Below are positions 1 to 7,472 of a stretch of DNA of 64,000 nt, piece after piece; the first letter of the stretch is position 1; every line of letters begins with the position of its first letter. The DNA comes from Curtobacterium sp. MCBD17_032 (GTDB lineage Bacteria > Actinomycetota > Actinomycetes > Actinomycetales > Microbacteriaceae). The notes beneath the pieces are model-generated. The model made no database searches and was not told the origin of the DNA. It saw only the letters and a list, made by a program, of their open reading frames with translations. Location: positions 34,728 through 98,727 of the forward strand of contig NZ_QKTO01000009.1 in the NCBI RefSeq assembly GCF_003234855.1. Direction: 5' to 3'. A program made the translations under genes and the position numbers.

Positions 1-837
1 GCGGTCACCGCGGCCGCCACGCTCCGGACGCTCGCTGCGCTCGTACCGGTCGCGGCCGGAGCGGTCGCGCTCGGGGCGGGCCGGCAGCTCCGGCAGCACC
101 GGGGCGTGGAAGATGAGGCTGAGCGTGCTCGTCGCCTTCGGGACGAACGGCTCGGCCGGCGCCAGCTCGGCCGACTCGCCGGACCCGACCGGACGGGAGG
201 CCCGCTCCGCGTCCGCCCCGGCACCCACGTCCGACGCACCGGCGGTCGGTGCGACGCCGGTCCCGTCGGGACCGGCCGTGTCGACCAGGGCGGCAGTCTG
301 GTCCTGGCCTGCCGTCTCGGTCTGGCCCACCGTCTCGTCCTGGCCCGTGATGTCGTCCTGCGCGGCCGCGTCGGCCTGCGGCGCGACGTCGTCCTGCGCG
401 GCGACGGCGTCCGCGACGTCACCAGCCGTGACGTCCCCGGTGACGGTGCTGACGTCCTCGGGCGCGGTGCTCGCACCCGAGGTCGTGTCGACGGCGACGG
501 GCACCGGACCGGTCGCGGTCTCGAGGACGACCTCGTCGGCCTCCGCGGCCTGCTCGACGTCCGCCTCGGCCGTGTCCGTCACGTCAGCGGTGTCCACGAC
601 GTCCGCGCCGTCCACGACGTCGACCGTCTCGGCATCGACCGTCCCGGCGACGTCGTCGCTCCCGGTTCCGACCGGATCGGCGTCCGACCCGACCGTCTCG
701 ACCGTGTCCGCCGACGTGTCGGACGGTTCCTGGGCCTCCAGGCCGCCGGACCGGGCGCGTCGGCCGCCGAAGAGGCGGGTCCGGCGCTTCGGCGCGTCGT
801 CGGTGTTCTGGTTCTGGTTCTCGTTCTGATCCACCAT
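1..837 (-). CDS. rne: Ribonuclease E/G, N-terminal part (cut by window edge)
   Basis: The first 279 residues of a protein that runs out of the window. It opens with MVDQNENQNQN, followed by a basic patch (KRRTRLFGGRRAR, about residues 17-29). A long Ala/Asp/Thr/Val-rich acidic stretch without globular character covers about residues 40-225. After it comes STLSLIFHAPVLPELP (about 235-250) and an Arg/Glu/Gly-rich tail. Actinobacterial RNase E/G proteins carry such a low-complexity N-terminal region with a short phrase like TTLLFQAP before the S1 and catalytic domains, which lie outside this window. The start is ATG at 837 with GAGGAG about 13 bases upstream. The VKOR gene next door fits the usual neighbourhood of this gene. 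The call rests on the N-terminal pattern and synteny, not on a catalytic motif. Confidence 0.68.
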   Translation of the reverse strand, partial: MVDQNENQNQNTDDAPKRRTRLFGGRRARSGGLEAQEPSDTSADTVETVGSDADPVGTGSDDVAGTVDAETVDVVDGADVVDTADVTDTAEADVEQAAEADEVVLETATGPVPVAVDTTSGASTAPEDVSTVTGDVTAGDVADAVAAQDDVAPQADAAAQDDITGQDETVGQTETAGQDQTAALVDTAGPDGTGVAPTAGASDVGAGADAERASRPVGSGESAELAPAEPFVPKATSTLSLIFHAPVLPELPARPERDRSGRDRYERSERPERGGRGDR

Positions 838-1161
838 GGACTGGCGCACTCCTCGACCCCGCACGCACCCGGTGGGTGGCGGGAATTCTCTCGTTTCGGT
901 GCGGGCGGCGACTCCGCCCCCGCGCTCGCTGCTGTTGCGTGACCGGTCCGTCGTCTCCGCGTCCGTCGTCGTGGGCACCCGGCTCACGGCGGCTCGGCGT
1001 CAGAGGTGACGCGTCGTCCGGTCACGGTGCTCTCTCACAGCACCATCACGTCCGGGCGGTGGCCCGGCAAGTTCTCGTCGTCGCCCGGATCGGCCGGGTG
1101 ACTCCCCCATCATCGCACGCGGTCACGGAGAACGTCGGGAGCCCCGTGCGAAGATGACGCC
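838..1161. other. Intergenic region between rne and the VKOR gene
   Basis: This divergent spacer must hold the promoters of both neighbours. I see a small hairpin (GGGCGG at 903-908 paired with CCGCCC at 914-919) in what would be the rne 5' untranslated region. No convincing −10/−35 pair, RNA gene or ORF with coding-like codon use is visible. Confidence 0.5.
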
Positions 1162-1767
1162 GTGACTCCCACGCCTGTCGCTCCCCGCCGCCCCGTCGCC
1201 GTCGCGATCCTGCTGCTCGTCACCGGCGTGGTCGGGCTCTACGCGGCGTTCCGACTGGTCCTCGACGAGTTCGAGAAGTACGAGAACCCGCAGGCCGTGC
1301 TGTCGTGTGACGTCAGCCCCTTCGTGAACTGCTCGAACGTCATGGCCAGCGCGCAGGGGCACCTGTTCGGGTTCCCCAATCCGTTGCTCGGGCTGATGGG
1401 CTTCGTCGCCCCGATCGCCGTCGGTGTGGTGCTGCTCGCGGGCTTCCGCGGGACGGGGTGGTTCTGGTCGCTCTTCAACGCCGGCGTGTTCCTGGCCTGG
1501 GTGTTCGTCACCTGGCTGTTCACGCAGACCGTCTGGTTCATCGGGTACCTCTGCCCGTGGTGCATGCTCGTCTGGGCGATGACGATCCCGATGTTCTGGG
1601 TGTTCACGATCTGGAACCTCGCGAAGGGGAACCTGCCCTTCGGCAACGGTGCCCGTCGTCTCGGGCGCGCGCTGCTGCCCTTCTGCTGGGCGTTCCCGCT
1701 GGCGAACTACCTGTTCATCGTCGTGGTGATCCTCGTCAAGTTCCCGACGGTGCTGACGACGCTCTGA
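1162..1767 (+). CDS. Vitamin K epoxide reductase (VKOR) family protein
   Basis: A 201-residue polytopic membrane protein with five hydrophobic segments (about 12-33, 74-94, 99-121, 124-150, 168-195). VKOR homologues in actinobacteria re-oxidise DsbA-like thiol oxidases and pass electrons to quinone. The diagnostic cysteines are present: the loop pair Cys49 and Cys57, and the quinone-side CPWC motif at 131-134. GTG at 1162 is used because the nearby ATG at 1154 reads into a stop within three codons. No domain is fused to it, but a membrane-anchored DsbA-like protein is encoded at 5638-6504, its likely partner. The family call is firm; the partnership is inferred. Confidence 0.93.
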   Translation: MTPTPVAPRRPVAVAILLLVTGVVGLYAAFRLVLDEFEKYENPQAVLSCDVSPFVNCSNVMASAQGHLFGFPNPLLGLMGFVAPIAVGVVLLAGFRGTGWFWSLFNAGVFLAWVFVTWLFTQTVWFIGYLCPWCMLVWAMTIPMFWVFTIWNLAKGNLPFGNGARRLGRALLPFCWAFPLANYLFIVVVILVKFPTVLTTL

Positions 1768-1896
1768 CGCCCGCAGCGGTCATCCGCCGGGCACGTCGTC
1801 CGACTGCTACCGATGTGTGGCTGAGCCGGTCCTGCAACGCGGCTCGAGCACGTGTGCGATGCTCGGCGAGTGCACACCGACGACGGCCCCAGGGAC

Positions 1897-2085
1897 ATGG
1901 AGGAGCTCTTCGTCCGTGGATCTCAGAGCGTTCGGACCAGCACAGCGGTCGGGCAGATCGCGGGCTTGAGCGGCCTGCTGGCGATCCTGACCGGCACGGT
2001 CTCGGTCCTCGCAGCGGGGGTGATCGTGGCTGGTGGTGTCGCGCTCCTCGTCGGCGGAATGCTCGTCGTGCTCCCGTTCCTCTGA
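1897..2085 (+). CDS. Small hydrophobic membrane protein, hypothetical
   Basis: A 62-residue ORF starting at ATG 1897. The first 20 residues are polar. The rest is nearly all hydrophobic, with two Gly-spaced stretches (about 21-37 and 39-61, rich in GxxxG-like spacing) that could form a helical hairpin. No clear Shine-Dalgarno sequence precedes the ATG, and the reading frame stays open upstream to about 1852. I do not recognise the family. It sits in the accessory stretch between VKOR and the DsbA-like gene. The remainder of the 1768-2232 gap shows nothing else I can support. It could be a non-coding coincidence. Confidence 0.4.
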   Translation: MEELFVRGSQSVRTSTAVGQIAGLSGLLAILTGTVSVLAAGVIVAGGVALLVGGMLVVLPFL

Positions 2086-2232
2086 CCGCACCTGACCGAT
2101 GATGCGATGCGCCCGGTAGCCGGTCCCTCTGCGGGACCTGGTGGAAGGCAAGAACCGGTTGCGCGTTCTCCAGAAGTGCGCAGGTTGGATGACGCGCTGG
2201 ACGTCGGCCGATAGGGGATCGGGCGCTGGCGG

Positions 2233-2916
2233 CTACTGAGAGCGCATTGCTCGCTTCGCGCTGGTCTGCGGCCCGGAGATGCCGAGCTGAGCGAGCACAG
2301 CTCGCTCCCCCTTGGTCGTGATGCCCCAGTTCGGGCGGTTGAACGTCTCCCGGGACAGGCGCACTCGCTGCTCGTCGTCTGGTTGCTCTGACCGCGGAAC
2401 CACCCGCGTGACGCCGTTCGGCTCGTAGCCGAGCCTGTACGACACCCGCAGCGATGCGGTGTTCCACGCAGCAGCGCTCGACTCCGCCCACTCTGCACCC
2501 AGGACGTCGAAGGCGAACAGCAGCAACGCGGCCCGCATCTCGGTGCCCAGCCCCTGACCCTGTGCGGTCTTCGTCAACCACGAGCCGGAATCGACGGTCT
2601 TGCGGTGAGCGAAGTCCTGGGCGGCGAGGTCCTGCGCTCCGATCACCGTGCCGTCGAGGATGACAGCGAACTGGATTCGCCAGCTCTGCGGAGAGACCTG
2701 GCGCAGGCTCCACTGATGCATCGCGAGATTCCGAGGAAGGTCGGCAGGAGCAGCATCCGTCCACGGGAACCCGAACGGCATCCGGTCCGGCTCGTGGATG
2801 CCGTCGAGAGCAGCCTCCGCCAGCGCAGGAAGGTCACCATCCTGAACAGGACGCAGCACCAGCCGCGGGGTCCGGAGTTCGAGTGCGAACAGCGGCCACA
2901 GTTCCTCGAGATCCAT
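2233..2916 (-). CDS. GNAT family N-acetyltransferase, RimJ/RimL-like
   Basis: A 227-residue acetyl-CoA-dependent acyltransferase. The N-terminal RTPRLVLRPVQDGDLPAL is the typical RimJ/RimL-type opening. The motif A region lies near QGQGLGTEMRAAL (about 117-130) and gives the pyrophosphate-binding loop. The segment around SSAAAWNTASLRVSYRLGY carries the conserved Asn and the C-terminal β-bulge pattern. After about residue 175 there is a further tail (DDEQRVRLSRETFNRPNW) not needed for the fold. Substrate unknown. The start codon is six bases after a −10-like TAGCGT (2928-2923), so the mRNA is probably leaderless. It lies in an accessory insert; no operon partner is evident. Confidence 0.82.
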   Translation of the reverse strand: MDLEELWPLFALELRTPRLVLRPVQDGDLPALAEAALDGIHEPDRMPFGFPWTDAAPADLPRNLAMHQWSLRQVSPQSWRIQFAVILDGTVIGAQDLAAQDFAHRKTVDSGSWLTKTAQGQGLGTEMRAALLLFAFDVLGAEWAESSAAAWNTASLRVSYRLGYEPNGVTRVVPRSEQPDDEQRVRLSRETFNRPNWGITTKGERAVLAQLGISGPQTSAKRAMRSQ

Positions 2917-2922
2917 GCGGTG

Positions 2923-2928
2923 ACGCTA
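2923..2928 (-). promoter_or_regulatory. −10 element of a leaderless GNAT promoter
   Basis: On the minus strand TAGCGT is followed by exactly six bases and then the ATG at 2916. The transcript would therefore begin at or next to the start codon. The same spacing recurs at many genes in this window. Confidence 0.45.
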
Positions 2929-3053
2929 TCGGCCCAGCCCAACTCGGTGAGACGTGTTGCATGTGGCAGGACGCGGAACAAGATCGAACGAGGTAGCCCC
3001 GTCTCGCCTCCTCTCATCAGCGATCGGCCGTAGGACGTGTTCAGTGAGGGCGG

Positions 3054-4373
3054 TCAGCGCTCAGTGTCGGCTTGCCCGCGGAGTCGACACCAGCCCGCGC
3101 AGAGGAACGCCGTAGCCGCGGAGAACGCCCATCCCATCGGAGGCGACGCGGCGGTTGCGATGAGGATGACGACGGCGGTCCCGATCGCTGTCCCGAGTTG
3201 CGCTCCGGTGTTCACGATGCCCGCTGCGCTACCGGCCAACGTTGCTGGGACGCTGGTCCCCAGTCCGGTCGCCGCGACCGACGCCGCTGCCAGGCCGAAG
3301 CCGATCACGGCGACAGCGGCAGCGATCCACGGACACGAATCACCGAGGACCGCGAGGACGACGTTGCCGCAGGCGATGGTCACAGCGCCCGCGGCGGCCA
3401 ACCGGTCCTGTCCGAGCCGGGGAGCGAAGCGGCCGGTCACGACGGCCCCGCCGATGACGGCAAGGCTGAACGCCATGAGGACCAGTCCGGACAGCAGGGC
3501 CGGGATGCCGAGCCGGTCCTGCAACACGAGTGTCGCCAGCACCGACGACGAGCTGGTGGTCGCGGTGTTGACGAAGGACTGCACCGACCCGCGGCGGAGG
3601 TTGCTGCTACGGAAGGTGCCCGGTGGCACGAGCGGATGACGTGCGCGACGGAGTCGCCAAACCAACAGGCCCGCACCCGCCATGCCCAGGAGGATCAACC
3701 CGACGCCTTGCGGCTGCGTGGCCCGCGCCTCGAGCAGGGCCGTGCCGGCGATGACCGGCATCACCGCCGCGACGAGCAGGACGGCGCCGAGGACATCCAG
3801 TCGTGCGGATCGGCTTGGCTCTGGCTGCTCACGCACGACGGTGACGATCGCGATGAACAGGAGCGCCGCGACCGGTGCATTGACCCAGAACACCGATGGC
3901 CATCCGAGCATCGTGGTGAGCAGTCCGCCGATGAGGAACCCAGTCGCGCCGGCAGCAGCGCCCACGGCGCTCCACGCGGCGAGAGCTCGTGCCCGGACGG
4001 AACCAGGAGCAGTCGCGTGCAGGATCAGCCGGAGCGCGGACGGAGCGGACACCGCTGCCGCGGCCCCTTGCACAGCACGAGCGACGAGCACCTGCGGAAG
4101 TGCCTCCGCGGTGCCTCCGATGATCGACACCAGGCCGAACACGACGACCCCGATGAGGAGAACCTCCCGATGGCCGTAACGGTCCCCGAGCCGCGCGCCG
4201 AGGATCAGCATCGCGGCGAAGAACATCGCGTACGTCGTCGCGAGGGGGCCAGCGGCCGCCGGATCAGCACCGAGACCGTCCAGGATCGCGGGGATCGCGG
4301 TGACCACGCTCGTCACGCCCAGCACGTCGACGAACTGGACGAGGCAGAGCACGGTCACGACACCGAGGCGCAT
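3054..4373 (-). CDS. MFS transporter, DHA2/drug-efflux type
   Basis: A 439-residue multi-pass major facilitator protein with at least twelve hydrophobic segments. The signature loop between the second and third segments is visible as LGARLGDRYGHREVLL (about residues 58-73). The N-terminal half also carries the drug/H+ antiporter style sequence ARAVQGAAAAVSAPSALRLI. The substrate cannot be read from the sequence; export of small toxic compounds is the usual role of the subgroup. A 19-base inverted repeat lies just upstream between the −10 and the expected −35, and the gene looks leaderless. No regulator gene is adjacent. It lies between a GNAT and an APH-type kinase in an insert that breaks an otherwise conserved gene order. 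Confidence 0.88.
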   Translation of the reverse strand: MRLGVVTVLCLVQFVDVLGVTSVVTAIPAILDGLGADPAAAGPLATTYAMFFAAMLILGARLGDRYGHREVLLIGVVVFGLVSIIGGTAEALPQVLVARAVQGAAAAVSAPSALRLILHATAPGSVRARALAAWSAVGAAAGATGFLIGGLLTTMLGWPSVFWVNAPVAALLFIAIVTVVREQPEPSRSARLDVLGAVLLVAAVMPVIAGTALLEARATQPQGVGLILLGMAGAGLLVWRLRRARHPLVPPGTFRSSNLRRGSVQSFVNTATTSSSSVLATLVLQDRLGIPALLSGLVLMAFSLAVIGGAVVTGRFAPRLGQDRLAAAGAVTIACGNVVLAVLGDSCPWIAAAVAVIGFGLAAASVAATGLGTSVPATLAGSAAGIVNTGAQLGTAIGTAVVILIATAASPPMGWAFSAATAFLCAGWCRLRGQADTER

Positions 4374-4379
4374 GCCTGC

Positions 4380-4403
4380 ACCGTACGTGAACTGTCGTCA
4401 CGT
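4380..4403 (-). promoter_or_regulatory. Leaderless promoter and candidate operator of the MFS gene
   Basis: On the minus strand the −10-like TACGGT (4385-4380) ends six bases before the ATG at 4373. Immediately upstream is an inverted repeat, ACGTGA (4385-4390) and TCACGT (4398-4403) with a seven-base spacer. This is where a repressor would block polymerase. The binding protein is unknown. Confidence 0.42.
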
Positions 4404-4421
4404 TGACGAGATGGTGTGCTG

Positions 4422-5390
4422 CTACCTCGCTGTGTGCTCGAGTACCTCGGTCGCTGCTCGACCCCAGCCGTCGGGGTCGTCCCCGGGAGGCACGAGTGCC
4501 AGGGAGTACCAGAGCACGAGGACCGGCCACCAGTGGAGTTCCTCGTCCGTCAGGGCTCGGACCGACTGGTAGCCATCCAGGAACTGCTGTCGGACGGACT
4601 CGGAAACGGGCTCCCAGTCGCGGAAGAGCGTCCCGAGCATGACCGCTGAACGAGCGAGCTCGCCGATCCGATGGTCGAGTCGGAGCTCCTCGAAGTCGAG
4701 GACGCCGACGACAGCGGTGCCTGCGCACAGGATGTTCGCGGCGCGGTAGTCACCCTGCACGATCTGTACGGGCGGCAGGTCTGCAGGTGCTCGTTCGAGC
4801 AGCTGCCCGAGGACGTCTCGGGCCTCCGGGGACAGCGTCGACGGGTCGGAAGTGACCCAGCCCGCGATCTGCTCGGTGAGGGGTGCCGGCGCGGACAGGA
4901 CCTCCGGTCGCGAGCTGCGCAGTGGGCACTCGCGCAGCGCATCGTGCAGCCGCGCGAGCGTCGCTCCCGCTGCACGGACCTGATCGGCGTCGTCGACGTC
5001 GAGGTGGCCGCCGTCGATGACGCGTTGCAATCCCATCGAGATGCCAGCGCTCGTCACCTGCGCCTCACCCGCGAGTGTCGGGACCGGCGCCGACACGGGC
5101 AATCCGAGTGTTCCGAGCCACGCAGTGAGCTCGGCGGCGAACGTGAGCCGTTCGAACCGGTCAGGTGCGACCGACCACTTCAGCAGGAAGCGATCGTCGC
5201 CTCTGCGCACCCACGCGAGGGCGTTGCGGTCGCTCATCACGACCCGCTCGGGCGACCCGACACGAAGACCCCACTGGCGCTCGACCGCTGAGGTGACCCA
5301 GTCGGCCACGGCCTCAGCGCTCGCGAAGCCGAAACGGTCCCGGAGCACCGCATCCGGATCGTCCTGCTCCCACAACATCTCGATCGTCAT
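4422..5390 (-). CDS. Aminoglycoside phosphotransferase-like (APH/choline kinase fold) protein
   Basis: A 322-residue protein of the kinase-like APH fold. A candidate ATP-anchoring lysine lies in RFLLKW (Lys71). The catalytic loop reads QGDYRAAN at 212-219, with catalytic Asp214 and metal-binding Asn219. The second metal-binding aspartate is in VLDFEE (Asp232). The usual loop is HGDxxxxN; here the histidine is glutamine, which fits divergent small-molecule kinases better than classical aminoglycoside resistance enzymes. The start is ATG 5390, chosen because AGGGGG stands seven bases upstream and the domain begins right after it; the frame is open further upstream but without domain sequence. 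Substrate unknown, and drug resistance should not be assumed. Confidence 0.82.
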   Translation of the reverse strand: MTIEMLWEQDDPDAVLRDRFGFASAEAVADWVTSAVERQWGLRVGSPERVVMSDRNALAWVRRGDDRFLLKWSVAPDRFERLTFAAELTAWLGTLGLPVSAPVPTLAGEAQVTSAGISMGLQRVIDGGHLDVDDADQVRAAGATLARLHDALRECPLRSSRPEVLSAPAPLTEQIAGWVTSDPSTLSPEARDVLGQLLERAPADLPPVQIVQGDYRAANILCAGTAVVGVLDFEELRLDHRIGELARSAVMLGTLFRDWEPVSESVRQQFLDGYQSVRALTDEELHWWPVLVLWYSLALVPPGDDPDGWGRAATEVLEHTAR

Positions 5391-5623
5391 CGGTCCCCCT
5401 GCATCTGCATCACGAGACGAGCGCCGAGCCCGCCACCCCACACGATCTTGCCTCGCTTCACAGGACCGTTGTCGATCGTGCCGCCGTTCCGTGCCCCGCG
5501 TCTGACTTCTTCGTGACCCGACGAGTTGGTGGAAGGCTGTCAGCAGCGGTCGATGAGATGACGTGTCACCGGATTCCGGGGTGCTTCCCAGCGCCAGGGC
5601 CCGGACGCGACGCCCGCGGGCAT

Positions 5624-5629
5624 TACGCT
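5624..5629 (+). promoter_or_regulatory. −10 element of the DsbA-like gene
   Basis: TACGCT ends eight bases before the ATG at 5638, giving a leaderless or near-leaderless transcript. No Shine-Dalgarno sequence precedes the ATG, which agrees with this reading. The rest of the 5391-5637 spacer shows no other feature. Confidence 0.42.
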
Positions 5630-5637
5630 CGTTCCCG

Positions 5638-6504
5638 ATGAGCGACAACGAGAGCAAGAAGGCGCGCCGGAACGCTGCGCGCGAGCGTGCCCGCGAGGCT
5701 CGCCAGAAGGAGCAGGCCCGTCGGCGTCGGAACAGGACGCTCACGATCAGCGGGATCATCGTCGGGTCGCTCGCGCTCGTCGCGGTCGTCGTGCTCGTGA
5801 TCGCGAACTCGATCCAGCCCGTGGGGCCCGGACCGAAGAACATGGCGAGCGACGGTATCGTGCTCACCGGTGAGAGCGGCAAGATCGTCCCCGTCGAGAC
5901 GAAGGGCGTCCCCGAGGGCGGGGAGCCGACGCCGACGAAGCAGGACGACTCGGTCACGAACATCACCGTGTACGAGGACTACATGTGCCCGATCTGCAAC
6001 CAGTTCGAGACCGGCAACATGGACCAGATCAAGCAGTGGGTCCAGGACGGCACCGCGACGCTCGAGGTGCACCCGTTCAACCTGCTCGACCGCGCCTCGC
6101 TCGGGTCGAAGTACTCGACCCGCTCGGCCAACGCGGCCGCGTGCGTCGCGAACTACGACCCCGAGGCGTTCCTCGACGTCAACAGCGCGTTCTACGAGAA
6201 CCAGCCGTCGGAGAACACCCGCGGGCTGAGCAACGACGAGCTGGCCGACATCGCGGAGAAGGCCGGTGCGACGAACGAGAAGGTCGAACCCTGCATCACG
6301 GACCAGGAGTTCGCCGGCTGGGTCGCCGACGCCACGAACCGCGCGCTCACCGAGCCGCTGCCGAACTCCGACCTGCCGAAGCTGACCGGTACGCCGACCG
6401 TCATCGTCAACGGCGAGCAGTACAACGGTCAGGGCACGAACTCGTGGGCCGACGCCCAGGCGTTCGCCGCCTTCGTCGAGGCGAACGGCGCGTCCGGCAA
6501 GTAA
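5638..6504 (+). CDS. Membrane-anchored DsbA/thioredoxin-like thiol oxidase
   Basis: A 288-residue protein with a very basic cytoplasmic head (about 1-33), one membrane helix (about 35-57) and an extracytoplasmic DsbA-type domain. The active site is CPIC at 117-120 within EDYMCPICNQFE. The cis-proline loop is TGTPTVIVNG near the C-terminus. Two more cysteines (in AAACVANYD and VEPCITD) lie in the helical insertion and may form a second disulfide. It would introduce or shuffle disulfides in secreted proteins, with VKOR (1162-1767) as the expected re-oxidant. ATG 5638 is preferred over upstream in-frame codons because the sequence becomes protein-like there and a −10 sits directly before it. Confidence 0.9.
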   Translation: MSDNESKKARRNAARERAREARQKEQARRRRNRTLTISGIIVGSLALVAVVVLVIANSIQPVGPGPKNMASDGIVLTGESGKIVPVETKGVPEGGEPTPTKQDDSVTNITVYEDYMCPICNQFETGNMDQIKQWVQDGTATLEVHPFNLLDRASLGSKYSTRSANAAACVANYDPEAFLDVNSAFYENQPSENTRGLSNDELADIAEKAGATNEKVEPCITDQEFAGWVADATNRALTEPLPNSDLPKLTGTPTVIVNGEQYNGQGTNSWADAQAFAAFVEANGASGK

Positions 6505-6522
6505 CCCGAGCGCCGGTACGAG

Positions 6523-6558
6523 GACGGCCCCCGCACTCCTCGGAGTGCGGGGGCCGTC
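6523..6558. terminator. Intrinsic terminator between convergent genes
   Basis: A perfect 17-base inverted repeat, gacggcccccgcactcc at 6523-6539 and its complement at 6542-6558, with a two-base spacer. It sits between the ends of the DsbA-like gene and ndk, so it can serve both strands. There is no long T tract, which is common in high-GC actinobacteria. Confidence 0.75.
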
Positions 6559-6602
6559 GTCGTCCCGGTCGGACACCGTCGGACCGGGACAGGGCAGTCG
6601 GA

Positions 6603-7022
6603 TCAGGCGAACCAGAGCCCGAGCTCGCGGGCGGCGGACTCGGCCGAGTCGGAGCCGTGCACGAGGTTCTGCTGGACCTTGAGGCCCCAGTCGCGACCGA
6701 GGTCACCGCGGATGGTGCCGGGCGCGGCCGAGGTCGGGTCGGTGGTGCCGGCGAGCGAGCGGAACCCGGCGATGACGCCGTTGCCCGCGACTCGGACGGC
6801 GACGACCGGGCCGGACTGCATGAACTCGACGAGCGGCTCGAAAAACGGCTTGCCCTGGTGCTCCTCGTAGTGGCTGTCGAGCAGCTCGCGCGGCGCGGTC
6901 AGCATCTTCAGGTCGACGATCTCGTAGCCCTTCGCCTCGATGCGGCGGAGGATCTCACCGGTGAGCTGGCGGGCGACGCCGTCGGGCTTGACGAGGACGA
7001 GGGTCTCTTCGAGTTCGGACAC
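6603..7022 (-). CDS. ndk: Nucleoside diphosphate kinase
   Basis: A 139-residue cytoplasmic enzyme that moves the γ-phosphate between nucleoside triphosphates and diphosphates through a phospho-histidine. ETLVLVKPDGVARQ at the N-terminus and the active-site block QQNLVHGSDSAESA with His122 are intact, and the length is normal for the family. It ends the ileS–folC–DUF4233–ndk series, all read in one direction, 33 bases downstream of the DUF4233-type gene. This arrangement is common in related actinobacteria. Confidence 0.97.
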   Translation of the reverse strand: MSELEETLVLVKPDGVARQLTGEILRRIEAKGYEIVDLKMLTAPRELLDSHYEEHQGKPFFEPLVEFMQSGPVVAVRVAGNGVIAGFRSLAGTTDPTSAAPGTIRGDLGRDWGLKVQQNLVHGSDSAESAARELGLWFA

Positions 7023-7055
7023 AGCGGGACTCCCTGCGGTTCGAGGTGGGATGGA

Positions 7056-7472
7056 TCAGTCCTCGCCGAGCGCGACGCGACGGGCGGCGTTCTGCCGGTC
7101 GAGCTGACCGCCCTTGACGAAGCAGAAGACCCACAACGCCAGGAACACCAGGCCCACCACGACCATGAAGGGCTCGATGAACCCGGTGGCGAGGATGGCC
7201 GCCTGCAGCAGCCACCCGAACCATACACCGGCCCGGGAACCGGTCATCCGGGACGCGAGGAGGAGCACGATGATCGCCGCGATGCCCCCGCCGAAGGCGA
7301 CGGCGGCCGGCAGCGTGTGCTTGCCGTAGACGACGAGCATCGGGAAGAAGAACATGAACGCCTCGAGGCCCAGCGTGATCGAGAGCAGACTCTCGCGGGC
7401 GCCACGGTCACGACGCGGGCGTCGGACCCGGGGTGCACGCGGCGGCCGGGAGGCACGCCCCGCGTCCGTCAC
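7056..7472 (-). CDS. DUF4233-type small membrane protein
   Basis: A 138-residue protein. It has a basic N-terminal tail (about 1-25, with several RR and RRPRR runs), then four hydrophobic segments starting with SLLSITLGLEAFMFFFPML and ending in FLALWVFCFVKG. Proteins of this type sit directly after folC in many actinobacteria and are annotated DUF4233; their function is unknown. The start is GTG 7472, whose first three bases overlap the folC stop as GTGA, implying translational coupling. The family name is from context and hydrophobic pattern, so it is a moderately firm call. Confidence 0.8.
   Translation of the reverse strand: MTDAGRASRPPRAPRVRRPRRDRGARESLLSITLGLEAFMFFFPMLVVYGKHTLPAAVAFGGGIAAIIVLLLASRMTGSRAGVWFGWLLQAAILATGFIEPFMVVVGLVFLALWVFCFVKGGQLDRQNAARRVALGED

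Noticed and set aside
4422..5966. Longer N-terminus for the APH-like protein
   Set aside because: The upstream in-frame part has no APH features and covers the DsbA promoter and coding start on the other strand; ATG 5390 has AGGGGG.
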